Assembly (NCBI GenBank): GCA_004028505.1
Contig: MTKO01000077.1
Span: 1-46,485 of the forward strand
DNA: 46,485 nucleotides
Direction: 5' to 3'
Origin: Candidatus Electrothrix aarhusensis
Lineage (GTDB): Bacteria > Desulfobacterota > Desulfobulbia > Desulfobulbales > Desulfobulbaceae
Part shown: positions 41,422 to 46,485 of the stretch, piece by piece
Numbering within the stretch: position 1 is the stretch's first letter
Layout: each line of letters opens with the position of its first letter
Notes under the pieces: generated by a model
The model's database searches: none
Told to the model about the DNA's origin: nothing
The model's input: the letters and a program-made list of their open reading frames with translations, nothing else
Program-made: the position numbers and the translations under genes

Positions 41422-42161
41422 CCGAGCCGGGCAGCTTTGCTCCAGACAGCCTGATTCTTCCTGAGCAACGGGGGGCGGTGACAGGCTTACCCGGTTTTGC
41501 CGAAGGCCTGTTTCAGATCCAGGATCAGGCAGCTCGCTTGGCCTGTGAACTTCTGGGGCCGTTTACAAAGCAGGGGAGCTATCTTGACGGCTGTGCCGGG
41601 TTGGGCGGCAAGACCTGTATTCTTGCTGCGCTTCTCCCTCAGGAAGCTTCTCTTTTTGCGGTTGATCCGGATCAGCGACGTTTTCGGTTGCTGAAAGAAA
41701 ATCTTCAACGACAGGGCCTTGCTGAGCGGGTAGAAGTTATGCAGCAGCAGTTAGAGGAGTTTGCTGAAACAAAGGAGATCCTTTTTGACGCCATCCTCAT
41801 TGATGCGCCCTGTACCGGCACCGGGGTTATCCGCAAGCATCCTGATATCCGCTGGAATCGCCAACCGGAGGACTTTTCGGCCTCTCAGGAAAAACAGCTT
41901 GCGCTGCTGCGGACAGCTGCGGCTTTGGTTAAGCCCGGTGGGGTACTTGTCTATGCGACCTGTTCCCTTGAGCCGGAGGAAAACCAAGAGGTGGTTGAGC
42001 AGTTTCTCGCTGCCAACGATGCCTTTACACTAACTAATTGCCGGGATTTCTTACCAGCATCGGCGGCTTCTCTTGTTGATGCAAAGGGCTTTTTTGCGTC
42101 GCTGCCCACAGAGGAGATTGAGGGTTTTTTTGCAGCTAGGTTAGTGCGGAAATTATTATAA
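41265..42161 (+). CDS. rsmB: 16S rRNA m5C967 methyltransferase RsmB, C-terminal catalytic part
   Basis: The catalytic half of RsmB; its first residues (MADRPLAKELWFG) are out of frame, the true part begins at about residue 18 (ICRVNNTEP). It has GLFQIQDQAARLACELLGP, the SAM motif YLDGCAGLGGKTCILAALL, VDPDQRR, the catalytic IDAPCTGTGVIRKHPDIRW and YATCSLEPEENQEVV with the second Cys, as in all RsmB/F proteins. The enzyme methylates C967 of 16S rRNA. The corrected gene of about 454 residues has normal length. Confidence 0.9.
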   Translation: MADRPLAKELWFGTDAAICRVNNTEPTLCLQVNQARTDREALAAQFAEQGILTEPGSFAPDSLILPEQRGAVTGLPGFAEGLFQIQDQAARLACELLGPFTKQGSYLDGCAGLGGKTCILAALLPQEASLFAVDPDQRRFRLLKENLQRQGLAERVEVMQQQLEEFAETKEILFDAILIDAPCTGTGVIRKHPDIRWNRQPEDFSASQEKQLALLRTAAALVKPGGVLVYATCSLEPEENQEVVEQFLAANDAFTLTNCRDFLPASAASLVDAKGFFASLPTEEIEGFFAARLVRKLL

Positions 42162-42193
42162 TTTTATGCTGGGATATTCATTAGAGAGGTGAA

Positions 42194-42520
42194 ATGTTAA
42201 TACTTGCTCATTTTTCAGTACCATTTTACTCGTACTATCTCACAGATCGATTGCTGAAAAAATACAAAGACAAAAAGGAGCTTTTCTTGTACTCCTGTGT
42301 TGTTGGTCTCGCAGGGCTCACACCTGATATCTTTCGTGCCCATTTGACGCTATCCTCCAGGTATAACGCATTTTCTCATACTGCTTTCGCGCCATTGATT
42401 GCCCTTGTTGTATCTGTACTTGCTGTCTTTTTTTTGCAAATACCCAAGCGATTTCTTTTCTGGATTCCAGTGGCAGTGACGACCCATCTTCTTTTGGATG
42501 CAGTTATCAGGAGGTATTAG
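42194..42520 (+). CDS. Membrane protein resembling YdjM/DUF457 metal-dependent hydrolases, frameshifted
   Basis: 108 residues as it stands. Three hydrophobic segments, with motifs AGLTPDIF, FSHTAFAPLI and TTHLLLDAV, in the order of the YdjM/DUF457 membrane hydrolases (Asp and His residues at membrane ends). The ORF stops at 42520, but from 42510 another frame reads GGIRLFPSGEIIGNSMIKFS and continues with one more membrane segment to a stop at 42666-42668. Removing one base (or adding two) near 42506 joins them to a protein of about 157 residues. This shift is opposite in sign to the other breaks in the window. The start is weakly supported. Confidence 0.6.
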   Translation: MLILAHFSVPFYSYYLTDRLLKKYKDKKELFLYSCVVGLAGLTPDIFRAHLTLSSRYNAFSHTAFAPLIALVVSVLAVFFLQIPKRFLFWIPVAVTTHLLLDAVIRRY

Positions 42521-42755
42521 GTTGTTTCCTTCAGGAGAAATTATTGGAAACAGCATGATCAAATTTTCTTTATGGGGATTTTTTGAAATATTCTTCTTTT
42601 CCCTGCTCGTTATAACGTATAAGCATGATATAAGAAAATCAGTAAAAAAAGCAGAACACTATAACTAATCATTACGCAGTATGCTGATGAGTTAATTACT
42701 GTCTGGTGCGCTTCAGCGTATCGTAGACTTCATTATCCAAGAGGTTATAAAAGAA

Positions 42756-43349
42756 ATGGCAGAAATAAAATCCACGATGGACTTGGTCATGGAGCGGGCT
42801 GCCCGCATGGGTAGGGCAAGCGATGAGGAATTACAGGAGGAAGATCAACGCAAAGAGGGAATGAAGCTGGCAGCTGATTTTCTGGATGAAAAGGTTGAAA
42901 GCTTGATGACAGCCTTAGCAGAACTGCCTGAGGAAAAGCAGGTGTGTATTCGCAGTGGCATGGTGGACACCCTGCTGCGCAATATTTTTCTCCATCGTGA
43001 TGAAATGGGCAAAGAGCGGACCGAAAAGGCTGCTCAGGGGATTCGGGAAATCAGCGGAAATGCTGGCGAGGTAGGGAGTATCTGTGTTGAAATGCAGACT
43101 ATTCTTGGTCAGTATAATCAGCACCGTGAACAGCTTCATCAGCAGCTGGAAGAACAAATTCGTATGCAGTACGAGCAAATAATGGCCCAGCAAGCGCAAC
43201 AGGCAGGTATGCAGGGCGGTGCGAACCTTGAACAGATCCTGGAAGCCAAAGTCGATGAGGAGCTGGGAAAAATGGAGGCAGAACTTGCTGACCAGTATAA
43301 TCAGGCCTTGGAGCAGTATAAGGGGGCTATCAGAGAGCGATTAAGCTGA
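42756..43349 (+). CDS. Coiled-coil protein of unknown function
   Basis: 197 residues, not recognised as a named family. It is nearly all helical, with acidic and Gln-rich stretches: MKLAADFLDEKVESLMTAL, then IRSGMVDTLLRNIFLHRDE, and a C-terminal coiled coil (EQLHQQLEEQIRMQYEQIM, LEAKVDEELGKMEAEL). No signal peptide, no Cys pairs except two isolated Cys. It starts 87 bp after the corrected end of the membrane protein gene and converges with pgsA. DNA composition is like the housekeeping genes, so it is likely a lineage-specific core gene. Confidence 0.75.
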   Translation: MAEIKSTMDLVMERAARMGRASDEELQEEDQRKEGMKLAADFLDEKVESLMTALAELPEEKQVCIRSGMVDTLLRNIFLHRDEMGKERTEKAAQGIREISGNAGEVGSICVEMQTILGQYNQHREQLHQQLEEQIRMQYEQIMAQQAQQAGMQGGANLEQILEAKVDEELGKMEAELADQYNQALEQYKGAIRERLS

Positions 43350-43358
43350 GGAAAAATT

Positions 43359-43922
43359 CTACAGCTCCTCCTTTTCTTCCACAAGAAAAACCTGACGTAG
43401 TTTATAGAAATAATCAAGTCCTGACCAAACAGTCAACACCAAGGCGACGTAGAGCACCGCAAGGCCTATGTGGTGCAGATAGGGGATAGGCAGGAGGTCC
43501 AAGGGAAAGATCAGTATACCTAAACCAATATACTGCAAGGTGGATTTGATCTTTCCTAGGCCACTGGCGGAAACTACAATCCCGGAGGATGAGGCAAGGC
43601 CGCGCAGTCCGGTGACCATCATTTCGCGGGAGACAATCACCAAGGCAACCCAGGCTGGAAGCCGGTCAAGGGGGATAAGCATAATCAGAGCCGTGGCCAC
43701 GAGCAGCTTGTCTGCCAAGGGATCCATGAGTTTACCCAGAGTGGTCACGGCTTCAAAACGGCGGGCAAGATAGCCGTCAACCCAGTCTGAGGCCGCAGCA
43801 ATGGTGAACAGCAGGCAACACAGGAAAGCCATGCCGGTTTTCTGTTCAAACATGAGCAGAATCGCCAGGAGAGCAGTGAGCAGAAGACGGGAAGCTGTTA
43901 TCAGATTCGGCAGGTTTTGCAT
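43359..43922 (-). CDS. pgsA: CDP-diacylglycerol-glycerol-3-phosphate 3-phosphatidyltransferase
   Basis: Makes phosphatidylglycerol phosphate from CDP-diacylglycerol in the inner membrane. The CDP-alcohol phosphotransferase motif is complete: D-W-V-D-G-Y-L-A-R (46-54), then G and D-P-L-A-D (67-71) with the four metal-binding Asp. The N-terminus has the usual NLITASRLLLT. 187 residues and four or more membrane helices are normal. It stops 9 bp from the convergent coiled-coil gene. Confidence 0.93.
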   Translation of the reverse strand: MQNLPNLITASRLLLTALLAILLMFEQKTGMAFLCCLLFTIAAASDWVDGYLARRFEAVTTLGKLMDPLADKLLVATALIMLIPLDRLPAWVALVIVSREMMVTGLRGLASSSGIVVSASGLGKIKSTLQYIGLGILIFPLDLLPIPYLHHIGLAVLYVALVLTVWSGLDYFYKLRQVFLVEEKEEL

Positions 43923-44092
43923 GAAAGTTCTTTAGCGCAGCTTCAGGGATGACCCTATATTGCTTGCAGCATGTTTTAAAATCAGATGAGGGGGGCACAA
44001 TCCCGTGAAAAGGGGAAATCCGTTCGGAATGCGCGTTCAAGCATTCAGTAACCACAAGTAATGTTGGATAAAGGCCGCTAGTGCTCGTTCTG

Positions 44093-44836
44093 TCAGTTAA
44101 CGGTTACCATTTCTCGAACACGAATACTGGTGGTCATTGCCACCTCGGGTTGGTACTCTGCTTGTCGTTGTTTACGCCCTTTTTTATAGGCCTTGTATTG
44201 ACGAAGAACCTTTCTCACATAGGCTATTGTCTCGGGAATACGAGGAATCTTTTTTTTTCGAATCCGTGCTGGTCCGGCATTATAGGCGGCAAGACTAAGC
44301 CGTACATCACCGTTAAAACGATCCAGCAACCATTTTATATACTTGGTCCCGCCGTAAATATTTTCCCGAGGATTAAAGGGATCTTTTACTTTAAGGTCTT
44401 TTGCCGTGGCTGGCATTAATTGCATCAAACCCTGTGCACCTTTTGGCGAGACAGCACGGTAATTAAAGGCGGATTCTGTCTTAATAATTGCCTTAATCAG
44501 CATGGGATCCACCTTATGGGCACGGGCCGCATGCTCGATATGCTTGTCAAACCGGGTGTTGTCAGTATACTTCCAACGTTTCCCACTGCGAAGTTTCAGT
44601 GTTTTTTGATTTGCTCTGCGAACTTTCGGCGTTCGAAAAGATATTCCTTCCTCCTGCGGTGTTGAGAGAGAAGAGAAAGAGACAGGTTTATAGCGATCTG
44701 TGGGAACATTGGTGTAATGGGCAACGCCATATTTATCTATATATCTGTAAATTTCTTCTCCAGATGCCTTACTGTGATGGAAGAAGAACATCAAGCAAGC
44801 TACGGCAAATAAATAACGGGTTGCACAGGGTTTCAT
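44093..44836 (-). CDS. Lytic transglycosylase with DUF4124 domain
   Basis: The ATG at 44836 is preferred, as it opens a signal peptide (YLFAVACLMFFFHHSKAS); the longer ORF adds 15 residues inside the upstream stop region. DUF4124 (EEIYRYIDKYGVAHYTNVP) is followed at about residues 95-235 by the SLT domain: HKVDPMLIKAIIKTESAFNYRAVSPKGAQGLMQLMP, with the catalytic Glu in TES, then GTKYIKWLLDRF and LAAYNAGPARI. These enzymes cleave peptidoglycan with formation of 1,6-anhydromuropeptides. It begins 17 bp after the transaldolase gene and is probably co-transcribed. Confidence 0.9.
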   Translation of the reverse strand: MKPCATRYLFAVACLMFFFHHSKASGEEIYRYIDKYGVAHYTNVPTDRYKPVSFSSLSTPQEEGISFRTPKVRRANQKTLKLRSGKRWKYTDNTRFDKHIEHAARAHKVDPMLIKAIIKTESAFNYRAVSPKGAQGLMQLMPATAKDLKVKDPFNPRENIYGGTKYIKWLLDRFNGDVRLSLAAYNAGPARIRKKKIPRIPETIAYVRKVLRQYKAYKKGRKQRQAEYQPEVAMTTSIRVREMVTVN

Positions 44837-44852
44837 GGCAAAATACTCGGGG

Positions 44853-45497
44853 TTATTTTTGTCGTTTTTCCCAGTCAGCAAGAAATTTTTCCATACCGAT
44901 ATCAGTCAGCGGATGCTTGGCTAATTGGGCAATGACTTTATAAGGGATCGTGGCGATATCCGCCCCGATTAATGCTGATTGGGCAACGTGCTGGGGGCTG
45001 CGGATTGAAGCGACGATTACTTCGGTGGGCAGGGAATAGTTAGCAAAGATTGTCATGATATCGCCAACCAACTCCATACCATCGAGAGAAAGGTCATCAA
45101 TTCGTCCGACAAAGGGGCTGACATAGGTTGCTCCTGCTTTCGCGGCAAGCAGGGCCTGGGTGGAGGAAAAAATCAGGGTTACATTGGTTTTAATATTTTC
45201 CGCAGAGAGCCGTCTGACCGCTTTCAGACCTTCTTCGATCATCGGCACCTTGATTACTATATTTTCATGAATTGCAGCGAGCTCGCGCCCCTCAGCCACC
45301 ATGCCGTCAGCATCAAGGCTGATAACTTCAGCGCTGATTGGGCCATCAACCAAGTCGCAGATATCGGCAAGAATATCCGTAAAGGGTCGTTGTTCTTTGG
45401 ATATAAGCGACGGGTTGGTGGTGACACCGTCCACCATGCCCAGTTCAAGCCCTTTTTTAATCTCGTCAATATTTGCCGTATCTATAAAAAACTTCAT
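44853..45497 (-). CDS. Transaldolase / fructose-6-phosphate aldolase (MipB/TalC type)
   Basis: 214 residues from ATG 45497, with GGGAGG a few bases upstream. [32 protein letters not shown] is the family start (Asp and Asn of the barrel). VIKVPM holds the Schiff-base Lys, with [32 protein letters not shown] after it, and [26 protein letters not shown] at the end. Small class transaldolases move dihydroxyacetone units in the pentose phosphate pathway. The start codon overlaps the stop of the YHS protein gene (ATGA). Confidence 0.92.
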   Translation of the reverse strand: MKFFIDTANIDEIKKGLELGMVDGVTTNPSLISKEQRPFTDILADICDLVDGPISAEVISLDADGMVAEGRELAAIHENIVIKVPMIEEGLKAVRRLSAENIKTNVTLIFSSTQALLAAKAGATYVSPFVGRIDDLSLDGMELVGDIMTIFANYSLPTEVIVASIRSPQHVAQSALIGADIATIPYKVIAQLAKHPLTDIGMEKFLADWEKRQK

Positions 45498-45784
45498 TCT
45501 TTTCCTCCCGGCTCGCCGGTAAATTGATCGCAGCAGGAATCGCTGCAAAAATAGTAGGTTTTTCCGTCCTGACGCAAACGAACTGCCTGATGTTTAGGGA
45601 TCAGGGTTCGACATACCGGGTCTTCGACCAAGATGTCCTGGACAGTTGTTTTGTCAGCTTGCTCGGATTCTTTCCGGAGCTGATCTTTTGCTTTTTGCGT
45701 GATGGTATCACGGATCAGGCTTCGCAGTAATCGCCAAGCAATATAGAGAAGGAGGGCAAGAAGAAATAAACGTTGGGGACTCAT
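45494..45784 (-). CDS. Membrane-anchored YHS-domain protein
   Basis: 96 residues. One transmembrane helix (about 4-22, [15 protein letters not shown]), a charged linker, and a YHS/TRASH-like metal-binding domain ([35 protein letters not shown]) with the D-P-V-C start and the F-C-S-D-x-C cysteines. YHS domains bind heavy metals or iron and are often attached to transporters or cell-surface proteins. It is the first gene of the block with transaldolase and the lytic transglycosylase; the functional tie is not obvious. Confidence 0.8.
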   Translation of the reverse strand: MSPQRLFLLALLLYIAWRLLRSLIRDTITQKAKDQLRKESEQADKTTVQDILVEDPVCRTLIPKHQAVRLRQDGKTYYFCSDSCCDQFTGEPGGKE

Positions 45785-46008
45785 GCTTTTCCTCCTGATA
45801 CTCTGCCCTGTCTGATTAATTGAATAAAATGCATAAGACTATTATAATCGCGTGAACTCAAAAGTCGAATCTATTTTTTTGAGTCGCCGGTTGCCCGTAA
45901 CTCCCATGAATGCGGAAATATTTTTTCTTTCTTGTAAGATAACAAAGGGAAGTCCTTTTTTAAAACATGCTTAATTGGTCCTGAAACAGTGCAATATTTG
46001 ATGTAGGG

Positions 46009-46086
46009 AACCCAGCCAAGGAGATATCTGCTGTGCTGGCGGAGCGGGAGCCGCTCTACCGGGTAGGTTTAGATCTATGGTTCTGA
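46009..46086 (+). pseudogene. Fragment of a shikimate kinase 3' end
   Basis: 26 codons read NPAKEISAVLAEREPLYRVG, then LDLWF and a stop. The shikimate kinase gene of this window (38658-39377) ends with AKEIAAMLADREPLYRAGSDL, so the two agree in most positions, also at DNA level (about four of five bases by eye). No other part of the gene is near. The stretch 45785-46008 otherwise shows no gene. Confidence 0.6.
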
Positions 46087-46109
46087 ATACGAAGGAAAAA
46101 ACGGACAGC

Positions 46110-46484
46110 TCATTTTTCAACAACCTTGCTCTCTTTAATCCTCATTTTTGGCCCACGAGTGTTCGTCACGATATTTTGTTGCATCTCATGAATCTCTGAA
46201 CCAGCAATAATAACAATACCTGGTGCGCCTGTTTTTGTTATCCGGTTACGGTTCAGTTTCAGTACTGTGCTGCCATTAACGGCTATCCCCACAGATCCGG
46301 TTTGTGCAATAATGTTTCCCTCCACAACACTTACTCCCCCGCTCATTAAGCCAATCCCGACAGCACGTTCTCTTGTTACAAGATTGTTAAGAATTCTGAC
46401 TGGAAGCTCTTTTGAACCAGCAGCCTCATTCCCTATTCCTGGTTTTTCCTCTGCATTGCTGTAGACTATATTTTGAGTAATCAA
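46110..46484 (-). CDS. Right-handed beta-helix repeat protein, partial (continues past the window)
   Basis: The frame is open to the window edge; the TTG at 46484 is not a convincing start. The 124 visible residues are made of short repeats with NNLVTRERAVGIGLMSGG, EGNIIAQTGSVGIAVNG, NRNRITKTGAPGIVIIAGS and QQNIVTNTRGPKM, about 22-24 residues each. Each has N-x-[IV] and G-[IV] positions as in NosD/pectate-lyase-like parallel beta-helices. Such domains bind or cut polysaccharides or form surface fibres; the role cannot be judged without the upstream part. Confidence 0.7.
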   Translation of the reverse strand: MITQNIVYSNAEEKPGIGNEAAGSKELPVRILNNLVTRERAVGIGLMSGGVSVVEGNIIAQTGSVGIAVNGSTVLKLNRNRITKTGAPGIVIIAGSEIHEMQQNIVTNTRGPKMRIKESKVVEK

Positions 46485-46485
46485 A

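Noticed and set aside
43846..44055. Minus-strand ORF before pgsA
   Set aside because: Overlaps the pgsA start in another frame and has no conserved features.
1..46485. CRISPR arrays, rRNA genes, complete insertion sequences
   Set aside because: No regularly spaced direct repeats, no rRNA-like stretches and no transposase ORF were seen on either strand.

Overview
The window looks like a chromosomal segment of a Gram-negative anaerobe of the Desulfobacterota, most likely Desulfobulbales (sulfate-reducer or cable-bacterium relatives). This is inferred from gene content, not from a marker-gene search: a corrinoid-protein methyltransferase of the Wood-Ljungdahl pathway (acsE-like), B12-dependent ribonucleotide reductase (nrdJ), QueH, class II DAHP synthase, a GsuK-like K+ channel with two RCK units, and a giant Ser/Thr-kinase/AAA/histidine-kinase hybrid.

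Layout. 1-5.3 kb: SH3 protein, two tRNA-Ser genes, a sigma-54 activator, queH, then an AT-rich patch of small unknown genes, duplicated hairpins and tRNA relics. 5.3-15 kb: rdgB, the K+ channel, and a signalling block in which a REC-histidine kinase overlaps the end of a trifunctional kinase of about 1970 residues. 15-24.3 kb: uvrC, nrdJ with a duplicated 3' end, a SEC-C protein, and a MarR / RND exporter / LolA-like operon. 24.3-29.3 kb: an accessory island with a HARE-HTH PD-(D/E)XK nuclease, an attC-like 59-bp site, a cassette-type PEGA-like protein, an HExxH protease resembling Lit/U49, and three toxin-antitoxin pairs (TumE-TumA, YefM-Txe, VapBC). 29.4-32.8 kb: an arsR-type operon (ArsR, small disulfide protein, YraQ-type permease, rhodanese, thioredoxin, CcdA). 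33.4-46.5 kb: housekeeping genes (PilZ, cobO, dnaN, acsE, DAHP synthase, shikimate kinase, rmuC, rsmB, pgsA, lytic transglycosylase, transaldolase), with an AT-rich DnaA-box cluster before dnaN that could be oriC.

Two patterns cross the window. First, eight breaks in seven otherwise well-conserved genes are each repaired by restoring one base in a short homopolymer (sigma-54 activator, kinase twice, uvrC, RND exporter, thioredoxin, rmuC, rsmB); a ninth gene is shifted the other way. Uncorrected indels in the assembly are the simplest explanation, so these genes should be read as probably intact. Second, several intergenic gaps carry fragments of the 3' ends of genes (nrdJ, shikimate kinase, a Fis-type HTH, DUF2442), as if gene tails were duplicated or left behind repeatedly.

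The most interesting unexplained material is the 24.7-28.5 kb island (cassette-like defence and TA genes around an attC-like site) and the small-gene patch at 3.2-5.2 kb.
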